This document shows, piece after piece, positions 55,039 to 64,000 of a stretch of 64,000 bases of DNA. The notes below the pieces were generated by a model. That model made no database searches, was not told where the DNA came from, and saw only the letters and a program-made list of their open reading frames with translations. The DNA lies in assembly GCF_001624705.1 (NCBI RefSeq), contig NZ_JSEO01000006.1, forward strand, positions 186,001 to 250,000, given 5' to 3'. The position numbers and the translations under genes are program-made. The DNA comes from Marinomonas sp. SBI8L (lineage in GTDB: Bacteria > Pseudomonadota > Gammaproteobacteria > Pseudomonadales > Marinomonadaceae). The first letter of the stretch is position 1. The number at the start of each line of letters is the position of its first letter.

Positions 55039-56754
55039 TTAAAAATTAGCGCTAGATTGTACTGTTTGGCCAAGATTACCTGAGGTGATTTGATTGTTAG
55101 CACCACCTTGCCATTCAACACCTGCACTAGCATCCGTGTCTTCACGCTTCACACATTTCCAATCGATTTGAGTATTCGCAGGTACTGATACAATACCTTG
55201 CCAATTTGGGTAATTTGCTGGGTCTAACTTAACCCCTTGAGCTGACTGCCAATTACCCAAAGCATCAATGTTGCCCACCGCATAAACACTTTGACCCAAA
55301 TAGGTTGTCGCATTATTACAGCTAAAGCTAACATGGGCTTGGCTGCCTTGGTTTGTATCAGCTTTGAAGTTAGTAATAAATTGACTATAACATGATTGAC
55401 CTGTGCCGCCGTTAGTCACATCGCCAATACGTAATACCGTCATGCCTTCGTAACTGGCATAACGAAAGGCATTTTCGATATTGTTCCAGCCTGTTTGGGT
55501 TGCAACACCACCTGCAAGTGCATTCTCTCCCTTAATCACAACGCCTTTATCGGCCGCACCTTCTGCCACCCAAAAGACTAAATCTTTAGCCAAACTATAT
55601 TGTGGAGCAAAGTTTTGGTTATCCATTTCAAGAGCCGTGAAGTGTAATATCACAGACCTTGGGTTTGCTTTATAACTTTCAACTAAGGATAAGATGGTTT
55701 CATAACCATGGGCCGTATTACGGCTTGTTAAGTCGATATCAGAAGGAATCAAACCCGCTGCCATTTCTGCTGATCGACGAGTATTATCTGTAATCCCCAT
55801 TTTCCAATGAATACCAGGGATTTTAAAACCTAACTCAACATTGTTAAGGGCGCCATCCAAGCTGGTAATAGCCATATCCATCATACGTTTGCCATGTGCC
55901 ACCAAACTCTCGTGATACCAACGAATAAAGTCTTTACCATATTGAGTATTGAACTGATCCCCTTGATTGATAAAGAAATCTGCATTTGATGGTGGTGTCA
56001 CTTGATTAATATTGGTCAAAGATAATGACCAAGCTTGGTTTATACCCGCCAAGTTTTGGTATTTCGTCATGCTCCAATTTTGAAAATCTGTTACAGCTCT
56101 AGCCCCATAAGCTTGGAAAGCCCCTCTTGTAGGGTAACCCGTTCCCGTATCATGACTATTATAAGAAGGGTATCTCAACTCACCTGCGGGCCCCATAGAG
56201 ATATTAACTTCGTCTATCATGCTCGCTTTGCTGGCATATTGTGATTCAAACGCTTCTAAAAACTGCTGATATTGAGGTAATACAAGATCATCTGCCCAAA
56301 GCGAAACCGTTTCTTGGGAGTAGTTACCCTGCTCACTCAAATACTTAAGGTCATTTTGATTAACTGAACCATAGGCAGTCCAAATCCAATTCGGTAGTGG
56401 GATATTACAGTCATCCCCAACATTGCCACCGCATTGGTGCATGCTAATAATGGGTACCCAATGCAACGAGGCGTTTTCTAACTTTTCAACCACCTTGTCA
56501 TAGTAGGTCCAATCAAAGTTTTGATCGCCAGCGGCTTCCACCTTACCCCACCAAACATCCACAGAAACAGCATCTATGCCCATATTTTTAGCGGTATAGA
56601 GCTGGTTTTGAAAGGTATTCCAAGCAGCCTCATTCGTAATTTCTAATGGAGCCATCACGTTCACTGTTTTGGCTTGATTTGCCTCTAACATCAGAGGATA
56701 AAAACAGGCACTAGTGAGCGTGGTTAATAGCGCAATTTGTTTCTTCATTTTCAT
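55039..56754 (-). CDS. Secreted beta-amylase, GH14 with CBM20
   Basis: A 571-residue exported enzyme. A Sec signal (KKQIALLTTLTSACFYPLML) is followed by the GH14 barrel. MHQCGGNVGDD (H106-D114) and GPAGELRYPSY (catalytic acid E192) are the two family signatures, and HFTALEM (E376) fits the catalytic base. The C-terminal 95 residues (from about 477, VSFSCNNATTYLGQSVYAVGN) form a starch-binding CBM20 domain. It releases maltose from starch ends outside the cell. GH14 enzymes are mostly known from plants and Bacillus-like bacteria. Single gene, convergent with the urea transporter. Confidence 0.93.
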   Translation of the reverse strand: MKMKKQIALLTTLTSACFYPLMLEANQAKTVNVMAPLEITNEAAWNTFQNQLYTAKNMGIDAVSVDVWWGKVEAAGDQNFDWTYYDKVVEKLENASLHWVPIISMHQCGGNVGDDCNIPLPNWIWTAYGSVNQNDLKYLSEQGNYSQETVSLWADDLVLPQYQQFLEAFESQYASKASMIDEVNISMGPAGELRYPSYNSHDTGTGYPTRGAFQAYGARAVTDFQNWSMTKYQNLAGINQAWSLSLTNINQVTPPSNADFFINQGDQFNTQYGKDFIRWYHESLVAHGKRMMDMAITSLDGALNNVELGFKIPGIHWKMGITDNTRRSAEMAAGLIPSDIDLTSRNTAHGYETILSLVESYKANPRSVILHFTALEMDNQNFAPQYSLAKDLVFWVAEGAADKGVVIKGENALAGGVATQTGWNNIENAFRYASYEGMTVLRIGDVTNGGTGQSCYSQFITNFKADTNQGSQAHVSFSCNNATTYLGQSVYAVGNIDALGNWQSAQGVKLDPANYPNWQGIVSVPANTQIDWKCVKREDTDASAGVEWQGGANNQITSGNLGQTVQSSANF

Positions 56755-57105
56755 TCCCTATAAAATTTTATTGTTATGGGCTCTGCTTGGCATACCGCCC
56801 TCTTAAGGTGCGAAACAGTATAGTTTTGACATTTTCCTTAGCTCAAGCCATAAGCGAACTCAATTTTCCCTTAATCCTTTATCACAAAAGCCAATTTTAA
56901 GAAGCAACACAGACAGTCACATATGATGAAAAAAATAACTTATAAGACATTGTTTTAATTTAATTTATTATGAGAATTCAAAAAAGCCAAATGACAAAAA
57001 ACATCTTAAAATTATCTTAACAACAAAATTTAAAACATAAAAAAAGCCAGTATGAAGACACTTCATACTGGCCTTTACAATGAACCTAATTTCAATTAAT
57101 TGAAA
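56755..57105. other. Intergenic region before trhO stop
   Basis: About 350 bases upstream of the beta-amylase gene and downstream of trhO. It is AT-rich and includes the trhO terminator (57046-57072). The amylase promoter must lie at 56760-56900, but I cannot define it. No gene is seen. Confidence 0.55.
57041..57075 (-). terminator. Terminator of trhO
   Basis: GCCAGTATGAAG (57046-57057) and CTTCATACTGGC (57061-57072) are perfect complements around ACA. On the minus strand the stem is followed by a T run. Confidence 0.92.
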
Positions 57106-58149
57106 TTACGCCTTTGTCGCTTGTCTTTTTTCTCTTAACAGGCGCTGACGCTCTTTATCATCCTGCTTTTCTTGGCGGTGTTTCATCACAGCATCGGAAA
57201 CTTCTGCTCCTATATGTTCTTCGCCACGTTCTTTAGCTAACTGTACTTGACGCTCACGTTCAATAAAGCGCTGACGTTGTGCATCTGTGTACTTATCAAA
57301 ACAATGGTGGCAGCTCACACCTTGTTGGAAACGCTCATCTTCTTGCTCTTCTTTGGTAATTGGCATACGGCAAGCGTGACACTGGTCATATTCACCTTTT
57401 TCAAGGTCGTGATTCACTGAGACTCGGTTATCAAAAACAAAGCAGTCACCTTCCCAAAGTGTTTCTTCTTTTGGCACTTCTTCTAAGTACTTAAGAATAC
57501 CGCCTTCTAAGTGGTAAACCTCTTCAAAACCTTGCTCTTTCATATAAGCTGTCGATTTTTCACAACGAATACCACCCGTACAGAACATAGCCACTTTCTT
57601 TTGTTTGCCTGGATCCATGTTTTCTTCAACATAAGCAGGAAACTCACGGAAAGTATCCGTTTTAGGGTTTACCGCATTTTTAAAGGTACCGATTTGTACT
57701 TCGTAGTCATTACGTGTATCAACCAAAACTACATCAGGATCAGAAATAAGAGCATTCCAATCTTTTGGTTTCACATAAGTACCAACAACTTCTTTTGGAT
57801 CTATGCCTTCTACACCCATGGTAACGATTTCTTTTTTCAGTTTTACCTTAGTGCGGTAAAACGGCATCGCCTCATCATAAGATTCTTTCGAGACAATATT
57901 TTCAAGACCTGGTTGTTGATCCAACCAAGCTAACATAGCATCAATACCAGCACGGCTTCCTGCCACAGTACCGTTAATACCCTCTTCAGCTAATAACAAG
58001 GTACCACGTACCTCATTGTCAGTAAGACAAGCTAATAAAGGCTCTCTTAACTCAACATAGTTTTTTAAGGTAACAAACTTGTATAAAGCACAGACAACAA
58101 CCTGTTCTGTATTTTCTGTGGGGGTATTAGTACGGGTAGATTGAGACAT
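57106..58149 (-). CDS. trhO: Oxygen-dependent tRNA uridine-34 hydroxylase (rhodanese family)
   Basis: A 347-residue protein equivalent to E. coli YceA. An N-terminal ferredoxin-like domain ([23 protein letters not shown]) precedes a rhodanese domain with [22 protein letters not shown] and the catalytic loop [11 protein letters not shown] (C190). A C-terminal zinc-ribbon-like part has CHACRMPI and CHHCFDKY, then a basic helical tail. It makes 5-hydroxyuridine at tRNA position 34 with molecular oxygen. Overlaps in role with trhP at 36486. Confidence 0.94.
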   Translation of the reverse strand: MSQSTRTNTPTENTEQVVVCALYKFVTLKNYVELREPLLACLTDNEVRGTLLLAEEGINGTVAGSRAGIDAMLAWLDQQPGLENIVSKESYDEAMPFYRTKVKLKKEIVTMGVEGIDPKEVVGTYVKPKDWNALISDPDVVLVDTRNDYEVQIGTFKNAVNPKTDTFREFPAYVEENMDPGKQKKVAMFCTGGIRCEKSTAYMKEQGFEEVYHLEGGILKYLEEVPKEETLWEGDCFVFDNRVSVNHDLEKGEYDQCHACRMPITKEEQEDERFQQGVSCHHCFDKYTDAQRQRFIERERQVQLAKERGEEHIGAEVSDAVMKHRQEKQDDKERQRLLREKRQATKA

Positions 58150-58311
58150 GTATCACTCCAATGCGGTCTGGAACGTAAAACCAGAGCAGTTAAAATTAAG
58201 GCGCGCATTATAGTGATATTCGTCAAAGAATTCGAGTTTTTAAACAAAATATCTAAAAACCCGATTCTTCTTTTTGAAGTGTATTTTCTTTATGTATTTT
58301 ACTGACTGATA

Positions 58312-58854
58312 TTAGAGACGAGTTTCACAACACTTAGCATCAGCCGCTAAATGAGGCACAAAATTACAAGGCCCATGACGAGAGTCTAGCTGCTCTTTCA
58401 AGATGCCCTGCCAAGCCAGATCACATGCTCCTGTTGAACCCGGCATTGCCACCACTAAAGTATTATTAGCAAGTCCAGCTAACGCGCGAGACTGTACAGT
58501 AGAAGTACCAATATCAGCATAAGATAAGTGTCTAAATAACTCACCAAAGCCATCAATGGTTTTATCAAGTAAAGGCGTAATCGCCTCGGGGGTTGAGTCA
58601 CGACTGGTAAAGCCTGTACCACCTGTTATCAGAACCACATTAACCTCAGCAGCACTGATCCACGCAGATAAATAGGCACGAATTTCATAAATATCATCCT
58701 TACAGATGATTTTATCTTCATAATGATGCCCAGCGCTTTGAAGCGCCTCAACAAGATGTTTCCCCGATGTATCTGTCTGCCTTGTGCGGGTATCCGATAC
58801 GGTTAAAACAGCAATACGTAGAGGAACAAACTCTTTACTTACATGGTTTCCCAT
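58312..58854 (-). CDS. moaB: Molybdenum cofactor biosynthesis protein B
   Basis: A 180-residue MoaB/MogA-fold protein. IAVLTVSDTRTRQTDTSGKHL opens the fold, with VVLITGGTGFTSRDSTPEAITPLLD and VVAMPGSTGACDLAWQGIL completing the molybdopterin site. It adenylylates molybdopterin or assists that step. It follows napC after 139 bases on the same strand, in the expected place to support cofactor for NapA. A long hairpin lies between them, so expression may be partly uncoupled. Confidence 0.92.
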   Translation of the reverse strand: MGNHVSKEFVPLRIAVLTVSDTRTRQTDTSGKHLVEALQSAGHHYEDKIICKDDIYEIRAYLSAWISAAEVNVVLITGGTGFTSRDSTPEAITPLLDKTIDGFGELFRHLSYADIGTSTVQSRALAGLANNTLVVAMPGSTGACDLAWQGILKEQLDSRHGPCNFVPHLAADAKCCETRL

Positions 58855-58911
58855 GGTGTCTCCAAAGCCTTCTGTCAGGCAATTAATTATCCAATAGAAT
58901 TGATAGAGCGC

Positions 58912-58976
58912 GCCTATCTGTAAGACACTATTAGTAGTGATGTTGAACAGCCAATAATAGTGTCCTTGAGATAGGC
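58912..58976. repeat. Long imperfect inverted repeat between napC and moaB
   Basis: GCCTATCTGTAAGACACTATTA (written in pieces: GCCTATCT at 58912-58919, GACACTATTA at 58923-58932) faces TAATAGTGTC (58955-58964) and AGATAGGC (58969-58976). Both arms pair apart from a four-base internal bulge. No T tract follows on the minus strand, so it is more likely an mRNA-processing or stabilising hairpin than a terminator. Confidence 0.7.
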
Positions 58977-58993
58977 AGGTTTATCTAAAAAGG

Positions 58994-59596
58994 TTAGTGA
59001 CTTATCCCTTGAACCCCAGCCATATCAGGTAATTTATGAGCAATCCCTTTATGACAATCGATACAGGTTTTCTCACCACTGGCAAGTGCACCAGAATGCT
59101 GAAAAGCCGCTCGTTTGCTTTGTCGAGTAAAGTCCATTGAGTCAAACTCATGACAATTACGACACTCTAATGAATTGTTTGCTTTTAGCCTTGCCCACTC
59201 ATGCTCAGCTAATTCTCGTCTTTTATTTTCAAATTTCTCACGTGTATTAATCGTGCCAAAAATTTTACCCCAGACCTCTTTTGAAGCCTGCATTTTACGG
59301 GCTATTTTGTCACTCCAAGCATGAGGAACATGGCAATCAGAACAAATCGCTCTCACGCCAGAACGGTTACTATAGTGAATCGTACTCTGCAGCTCCATAT
59401 ACACGTTGTCTTCCATCTCGTGACAACTAATACAGAAAGCTTCGGTATTGGTTAATTCCATAGCCGTGTTAAATCCTCCCCAAAAAATCACCCCTGACAC
59501 AAAGCCTGTGATCACCAAAAATCCAAGAGAAAGATGCACCGCTGGACGAGATAGTATCTGCCAGCCCAACTTAATTAATGCCAAAATATTTTTCAT
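58994..59596 (-). CDS. napC: Membrane tetraheme cytochrome c, quinol oxidase of Nap
   Basis: A 200-residue NapC/NirT cytochrome. One N-terminal membrane helix ([18 protein letters not shown]) anchors it, and four CxxCH heme sites are present (CISCH, CSDCH, CRNCH, CIDCH). It takes electrons from quinol and passes them to NapB/NapA. Last gene of napEFDABC. It starts 11 bases after the napB stop. No napGH is present, so this is the only quinol route seen. Confidence 0.95.
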   Translation of the reverse strand: MKNILALIKLGWQILSRPAVHLSLGFLVITGFVSGVIFWGGFNTAMELTNTEAFCISCHEMEDNVYMELQSTIHYSNRSGVRAICSDCHVPHAWSDKIARKMQASKEVWGKIFGTINTREKFENKRRELAEHEWARLKANNSLECRNCHEFDSMDFTRQSKRAAFQHSGALASGEKTCIDCHKGIAHKLPDMAGVQGISH

Positions 59597-59607
59597 ACTC
59601 GACCTAC

Positions 59608-60105
59608 TTATTTAGCTGCTGGTTTCATCAAGTCATTTACATCAACAAACACATTGTCTATCAAAGGCTTTGACTCTGTTTGAGTCACATGACATTGAGT
59701 ACAGAAATAACGTCTTGGTGACATGCCTGCTTGGTACTCATCTTCACGATTGAGGTAATGACTCACACCTACAGGTGTCGCCTGAACATCACTGGCTTTA
59801 TCTCTAGCATGGCAATCCATACACTGGTTCACATTTTTATCAATTTGATATTTGCTAATAATGTGAGGCACGGTTGGTGGTTGTTGCGGGTAATCACGCA
59901 TACGTTTCAAGTCTTTATTTTCTACCTTAGCAATTGCCGGCGGCGCAACCTCCTCGGTTAATAAGATATTGTCACGCATCGTGGCTATTTGGACGTCTTG
60001 TGCTTGTGCATTGGATACACCAGATACAAACAGACTTAAGCCAAGCAGCCCTAAACCAAAGCAACCTGTTAGCCATTTTTGGGTGAAAATTTTAAACATC
60101 ATCAT
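59608..60105 (-). CDS. napB: Periplasmic diheme cytochrome c, electron transfer subunit of Nap
   Basis: A 165-residue exported protein. A Sec signal ([25 protein letters not shown]) is followed by the mature part, with two CxxCH sites (CMDCH, CTQCH) and the NapB pattern [21 protein letters not shown] and [12 protein letters not shown]. It delivers electrons to NapA in the periplasm. It begins 10 bases after the napA stop. Confidence 0.95.
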   Translation of the reverse strand: MMMFKIFTQKWLTGCFGLGLLGLSLFVSGVSNAQAQDVQIATMRDNILLTEEVAPPAIAKVENKDLKRMRDYPQQPPTVPHIISKYQIDKNVNQCMDCHARDKASDVQATPVGVSHYLNREDEYQAGMSPRRYFCTQCHVTQTESKPLIDNVFVDVNDLMKPAAK

Positions 60106-60115
60106 TCTCCTTCAC

Positions 60116-62611
60116 TTAGGCTTTAACAATTTTGACAGCACATTTTTTAAAGTCTGTTTGCTTAGAAATTGGATCTGTGGCATCCAAACACACCTTATTA
60201 ATAAGCTGAGTTGCATCAAAGAAAGGCACAAAGACTAAGCCCACGGGTGGTTTGTTGCGGCCACGGGTTTCAACTCGCGTTTTAATCTCACCACGACGGG
60301 AGATCACACGTACCTCATCACCTCGGCGTAAACCCCGTTGCTTAGCATCTTTAGGATGCATATAACAAAGCGCATCAGGGAAAGACTTATAAAGCTCAGG
60401 CACCCTTTGAGTCATAGAGCCTGTGTGCCAGTGCTCTAGCACACGTCCTGTGCTTAACCACATATCAAACTCAGCATCTGGACTTTCTGCAGGGGGTTCA
60501 TATGGCAAGGCAAAAATGACAGCTCGGTTATCCGGCTTGCCATAAAACTGATAGCCTGTTCCCGCTTTTACATAAGGATCTGAGCCTTCTTTAAAGCGCC
60601 ATTGGGTTTCCTTACCATTCACCACTGGCCAGCGTAAGCCTCGCTCTTTGTGGTACCTGTCATAATCAGCGAGGTCATGTCCATGCCCCCGTCCAAAAGC
60701 GGCATATTCTTCAAACAAGCCTTTTTGCAAGTAGAAGCCAAAGTCATTTGACTCTTGGTTCTCATAGTCTTGGCTAATGTGTGACAGAGGAAATTTATCC
60801 ACTTGGCCATTCTTGAAGAGGACATCAAACAGGGTTTTACCTTTATAAGCAGGGTTCTTAGCCAAGACTTCGGCTGGCCACACTTCTTCCGTGGTAAAAC
60901 GTTTAGAAAACTCCACCAGCTGCCATAGGTCAGATCGCGCTTCACCGGGTGCGTTAACTAACTGATACCAAGCTTGAGTTCGACGTTCAGCGTTACCATA
61001 AACGCCTTCTTTTTCTACCCACATGGCAGTTGGCAAAATCAAGTCGGAGGCTTCTGCAGTAACCGTTGGATAAGGATCAGAGCAGACGATAAAGTTATCT
61101 GGATTACGATAGCCTGGTAACATTTCTTCGTTAATGTTAGGACCTGCCTGCATGTTGTTATTTACCTGCAACCAGTAAACATTAATCTTGCCGTCCTTTA
61201 GGTCTCGGCTTTGTTTAACCGCATGTGCGCCAGGTTTAGGGTTAAGTATCCCTTTAGGTAGTTTCCATACCTTTTCTGAATAAGCTCTATGCTCTGGGTT
61301 AGCGACGACCATGTCAGCAGGTAAACGGTGAGAGAAAGTCCCAACTTCACGGGCAGTACCGCATGCAGAAGGCTGGCCTGTTAATGAGAAAGGTCCATTA
61401 CCTGGCTCTGAAATTTTGCCTGTTAACAGGTGAATGTTATAAAGCAGGTTATTTGTCCATACTCCACGGGTATGCTGATTAGCCCCCATAGTCCACAAAG
61501 ACATCACCTTGGTACTAGGATCGGCGTAAAGCTTGGCAATTTTTTCGATATTGGCAGCGGGCACACCAGACATTTTTTCAGCATATTCAAAGGTATAAGG
61601 TTTCACAAACTCAGCAAAGGCAGCAAAATCGATGGCTTTAGATGCCCCTGCTTTGTTCGCATTTTTAGCCTTTTTCTCTAGTTCATGAGTCGGCCTTAAA
61701 CCATAACCAATATCAGTTACCCCTTCTCTGAAGTTCACGTGTTTTTCAATAAATGACTGGTTTACATTGCCGCTCTCAATAATGTAATTCGCAATCGCAT
61801 TGAGTAAAACTAAATCAGTTTGCGGTGTAAAAATCGCCGGAATATCCGCTAAATCAAATGATCTGTGTTTATAAGTAGATAGGACTGCCACTTTTACATG
61901 AGGATGACTCAAACGACGGTCAGCAATACGCGTCCATAAAATAGGATGCATCTCTGCCATATTAGAGCCCCAAAGCACAAAAGCATCTGAGCTCTCAAAG
62001 TCGTCATAACACCCCATAGGTTCATCGATACCAAAGGTACGCATGAAGCCACCCACAGCTGATGCCATGCAGTGCCTAGCATTTGGATCAATATTGTTAG
62101 ACAGAAACCCAGCCTTCATCAGTTTTACGGCTGCATAACCTTCATGAACCGTCCATTGACCAGAACCAAACATACCTATGCCAGTTGGCCCTTTTGCCTT
62201 TAACGTGGCTTTCCATTTATCAGCCATGATGTCGAAAGCTTCATCCCAAGACACGGGTGTGAACTCACCTTCTTTATGATAAACGCCATCTCTTTTGCGC
62301 AATAAAGGTTGAGTTAGTCTATCTTTGCCATACAAAATTTTAGATAAAAAGTACCCCTTAACACACGAAAGCCCTTTATTTACCTCGGCTTTCACATCCC
62401 CATGAGTGGCAACAACCTTGCCATTTTTAGTAGCAACGCTAATACCACAGCCAGTACCACAAAAACGACACGGTGCTTTTGACCAGGTTAGTTCATTCGC
62501 AGCACTTGAGGTAATCAGGTTACTCGCACTTGCTGGCAAGCTAATTCCAGCGACAGAAGCCGCAACAGTTGCAGCTTGGGCTTTAATGACATCTCGGCGG
62601 GTTAATTTCAT
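60116..62611 (-). CDS. napA: Periplasmic nitrate reductase catalytic subunit
   Basis: An 831-residue molybdoenzyme from ATG 62611. A twin-arginine leader ([20 protein letters not shown]) marks Tat export; the in-frame reading from 62644 adds 11 residues before it. The 4Fe-4S cysteines are in CRFCGTGCG, the molybdenum cysteine in ARHCMASAV, and the bis-MGD body ([65 protein letters not shown]) is complete. It reduces nitrate to nitrite in the periplasm. Its chaperone NapD is encoded directly upstream. Confidence 0.97.
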   Translation of the reverse strand: MKLTRRDVIKAQAATVAASVAGISLPASASNLITSSAANELTWSKAPCRFCGTGCGISVATKNGKVVATHGDVKAEVNKGLSCVKGYFLSKILYGKDRLTQPLLRKRDGVYHKEGEFTPVSWDEAFDIMADKWKATLKAKGPTGIGMFGSGQWTVHEGYAAVKLMKAGFLSNNIDPNARHCMASAVGGFMRTFGIDEPMGCYDDFESSDAFVLWGSNMAEMHPILWTRIADRRLSHPHVKVAVLSTYKHRSFDLADIPAIFTPQTDLVLLNAIANYIIESGNVNQSFIEKHVNFREGVTDIGYGLRPTHELEKKAKNANKAGASKAIDFAAFAEFVKPYTFEYAEKMSGVPAANIEKIAKLYADPSTKVMSLWTMGANQHTRGVWTNNLLYNIHLLTGKISEPGNGPFSLTGQPSACGTAREVGTFSHRLPADMVVANPEHRAYSEKVWKLPKGILNPKPGAHAVKQSRDLKDGKINVYWLQVNNNMQAGPNINEEMLPGYRNPDNFIVCSDPYPTVTAEASDLILPTAMWVEKEGVYGNAERRTQAWYQLVNAPGEARSDLWQLVEFSKRFTTEEVWPAEVLAKNPAYKGKTLFDVLFKNGQVDKFPLSHISQDYENQESNDFGFYLQKGLFEEYAAFGRGHGHDLADYDRYHKERGLRWPVVNGKETQWRFKEGSDPYVKAGTGYQFYGKPDNRAVIFALPYEPPAESPDAEFDMWLSTGRVLEHWHTGSMTQRVPELYKSFPDALCYMHPKDAKQRGLRRGDEVRVISRRGEIKTRVETRGRNKPPVGLVFVPFFDATQLINKVCLDATDPISKQTDFKKCAVKIVKA

Positions 62612-62712
62612 TCGGTTTCTCCAGCTCTTACAGGCTTGTGACACACAAACTTTGTTTTCTTGTAACTTTCTATGTTTTCTATCGTCTTACTTTGAGTGAG
62701 TTAGAATCAGCT

Positions 62713-63066
62713 TTAACTGCTAATGGCTGACATCTCTTTTTCACAAAATTGAATGGCGTCTTTAGCCTTTATTAGCTGGCTCGCCTCTTCCTCTTGCACA
62801 TGATCACCTAACTCACTATTTGGCATGATTTGGTGATAAACCATGGAGACATCTATCACGCCATCTAGCTGATTAATTTGTTCAATACGGTCCAAAATAA
62901 TGCCTTGGTGCGGAGCTTCTGTGACTAGCACAAACTTGCCGTTACCGTCCTTGCCATGAAGCTCAACATGCTCAACAGCGCTTAATCCTTGCTCAACGGA
63001 TTGCTGTTTTTCTGGACGACAATAAAGAATAAAACTACTAATGTGACTATCATTGCTGTTCATCAT
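62713..63066 (-). CDS. napD: NapA Tat-leader chaperone
   Basis: A 117-residue protein of the NapD ferredoxin-like fold: HISSFILYCRPEKQQSVEQGL, VELHGKDGNGKFVLVTE and DGVIDVSMVYHQI. NapD binds the NapA twin-arginine leader and holds it until the cofactor is inserted. Its start overlaps the napF stop by four bases (63063-63066), so the two are coupled. The C-terminus of about 30 residues (ELGDHVQEEEASQL) is longer than the minimal fold. Confidence 0.92.
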   Translation of the reverse strand: MMNSNDSHISSFILYCRPEKQQSVEQGLSAVEHVELHGKDGNGKFVLVTEAPHQGIILDRIEQINQLDGVIDVSMVYHQIMPNSELGDHVQEEEASQLIKAKDAIQFCEKEMSAISS

Positions 63067-63641
63067 GAGTGTCCTAACGTATTGGGTGATGCCAGTGCTG
63101 ACATCATGAAAGAATTAGAGGGGCAGATAGAGAGACAGGCTCCACAACCAGTACAATCATCTGACGCTATTTCCGGGACAGGAATGGAAGACAACCATTT
63201 CATCGAGATAGATTCGCTTTCACATACCTCCTGGCAACTTTGACAAGCAACTTTGTGTTTACTTAAACAGGTATCGTCGATTTTCAAATCAAAATAGAAA
63301 GGAGCTAAACCGACTTTTTTCACAATAGCAGGCGAGCTTTTACTGAGATTTCCATCAAGCAAACCTTGCTTAAACTGACCTTCGCAAGTCTTCAAACATG
63401 CCTCACAAAAGCTACACTCACCTTTGCTAAAATCTAATTCTGGATAACCGGCATCACCTACTTTGATAATGTTTTCTTCACAGGTATCAATACATAGGTG
63501 GCAGCGGCTACATTGATCGAGAAAGTCACAGTCAGCTAAAGACCAAGGCGGTCTTAAAGGTAAATAGCTGTGCTCACTAGCGTGCTCGGCAACCGTAAAA
63601 GGTTTTAAAAAAAGCGCTCGTCTGGAGTGGTTAATTTGCAT
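63063..63641 (-). CDS. napF: Ferredoxin-type protein of the Nap system
   Basis: About 192 residues from ATG 63641 (MQINHSRRALFLKPF), which has GGGGGGGAG upstream. Cluster-binding cysteines occur in four groups: CSRCHLCIDTC, CSFCEACLKTC, CQSCQEVC and CTGCGACLSIC. NapF is cytoplasmic and helps assemble or protect the iron-sulfur centre of NapA. The start read from 63719 is unlikely because it would overlap napE. Confidence 0.93.
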   Translation of the reverse strand: MQINHSRRALFLKPFTVAEHASEHSYLPLRPPWSLADCDFLDQCSRCHLCIDTCEENIIKVGDAGYPELDFSKGECSFCEACLKTCEGQFKQGLLDGNLSKSSPAIVKKVGLAPFYFDLKIDDTCLSKHKVACQSCQEVCESESISMKWLSSIPVPEIASDDCTGCGACLSICPSNSFMMSALASPNTLGHS

Positions 63642-63651
63642 AACTCCCCCC

Positions 63652-63819
63652 CTAGCTACCTGGCGGACCATTAAGAATCTGCAAAAACCAAACAACAAAA
63701 CCATAAGCGGCGATGCCACCTATTGTCAGTAATGGAATCAGGATAAATGTAAGGAACAGAGAGGTGTTTAACTCTGCCATTTTAGTGCGCGGGGTTGGGG
63801 TATTTTGCTTGTTAGCCAT
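63652..63819 (-). CDS. napE: Small membrane protein NapE
   Basis: A 55-residue protein read from ATG 63817-63819 to TAG 63652-63654. MANKQNTPTPRTKMAELNTS is a polar N-terminus, followed by a single membrane helix (LFLTFILIPLLTIGGIAAYG) and ending WFLQILNGPPGS. Size, helix and position at the head of napFDABC match NapE. Its role is not defined. The Shine-Dalgarno AGGAGG lies nine bases before the ATG inside a hairpin. napF starts 10 bases after its stop. Confidence 0.9.
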   Translation of the reverse strand: MANKQNTPTPRTKMAELNTSLFLTFILIPLLTIGGIAAYGFVVWFLQILNGPPGS

Positions 63820-63826
63820 TAGCACC

Positions 63827-63854
63827 CTCCTATAGTGGTATATCGCTATAGGAG
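63827..63854 (-). promoter_or_regulatory. Hairpin covering the napE ribosome-binding site
   Basis: On the transcript strand CTCCTATAG (63854-63846) and CTATAGGAG (63835-63827) form a perfect nine-bp stem with a ten-base loop. The right arm contains most of the napE Shine-Dalgarno sequence AGGAGG. Ribosome access would require opening this stem. Confidence 0.7.
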
Positions 63855-63961
63855 AAAGCTACGCCTTTAGATTTGGTATATCTATGTAAATGAGAGAAGG
63901 GTCTGACCTGCATCAGAGATAAGCATTTTTTATCCCTAATTAGGCTCTAAGTCCCATAATC

Positions 63962-63975
63962 ATGATGTAAATCAG
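63962..63975 (-). promoter_or_regulatory. FNR/ANR-like site upstream of napE
   Basis: Read on the minus strand: CTGAT TTAC ATCAT. It matches 8 of the 10 fixed positions of the FNR consensus TTGAT-N4-ATCAA. It lies about 145 bases before the napE start, which allows a long leader. Anaerobic induction of nap is common in relatives. Confidence 0.55.
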
Positions 63976-64000
63976 AGCATTTTATTCAACATTGACAAAA

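Noticed and set aside
1-64000. CRISPR array, tRNA or rRNA genes
   Set aside because: No regularly spaced direct repeats, cloverleaf or rRNA-like blocks were seen in reading the window.

Overview
The window looks like chromosome of a marine gammaproteobacterium, most likely Oceanospirillales and close to Marinomonas. The reasons are a moderately AT-rich composition (judged by eye), Na+-coupled alanine transport, a napEFDABC operon, two methyl-accepting chemotaxis proteins, several orphan amino-acid-binding proteins, WbuC, YnfA and an Fe superoxide dismutase of gammaproteobacterial type. The genus is an inference; no rRNA or tRNA gene is present to anchor it.

Layout. 1-8.1 kb is an accessory region. 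It holds a partial Y1 (IS200-like/REP-associated) transposase, a class IV adenylate cyclase, an MFS transporter, an RloC-like ATPase/anticodon-nuclease gene broken by one in-frame TAA, a lone GHKL ATPase and a protein with a C-terminal PD-(D/E)XK nuclease motif. Short repeats carrying AATGCCTGTCC lie beside the transposase and bracket the RloC-like gene exactly, so it looks like an inserted cassette. 9-19.3 kb carries two chemoreceptors (one with a NIT nitrate/nitrite-type sensor), an alanine/glycine:Na+ symporter, a pair of DUF805 membrane proteins, small orphan genes and a decayed periplasmic binding-protein gene. 19.3-25.4 kb concerns amino acids: threonine aldolase, a binding protein, an arginase/agmatinase and an Lrp/AsnC regulator, with two AraC-type regulators. 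25.4-29.5 kb is a tight run of small genes headed by a MarR regulator (YnfA, CPXCG protein, Tag glycosylase, YciI, GFA, DUF1579, alpha/beta hydrolase). It is divergent from a Tat-exported nitroreductase-like protein, with two MarR-type palindromes in the shared promoter region.

31-44.4 kb is mainly housekeeping: cysND, trhP, sodB, a TerB-like protein, a YeeE/YedE sulfur-transport pair, a MOSC protein, an ArsR regulator and xthA. 44.7-54.9 kb holds gor, a second MFS transporter, a periplasmic ATP-dependent DNA ligase, an SGNH hydrolase, a pesticin-like muramidase, lhgO, a LysR regulator, another binding protein, DUF924 and a urea transporter. 55-58.1 kb has a secreted GH14 beta-amylase with a starch-binding domain, and trhO. 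58.3-63.8 kb is moaB plus the complete napEFDABC operon on the minus strand, preceded by an FNR-like site and a hairpin that covers the napE Shine-Dalgarno.

How parts work together. MoaB supplies molybdopterin chemistry for NapA, and the NIT chemoreceptor could couple nitrate sensing to motility. TrhP and TrhO are the two alternative enzymes for 5-hydroxyuridine at tRNA position 34. CysND with YeeE/YedE suggests active sulfur assimilation. The most interesting region is the 2.9-8.1 kb candidate defence island.
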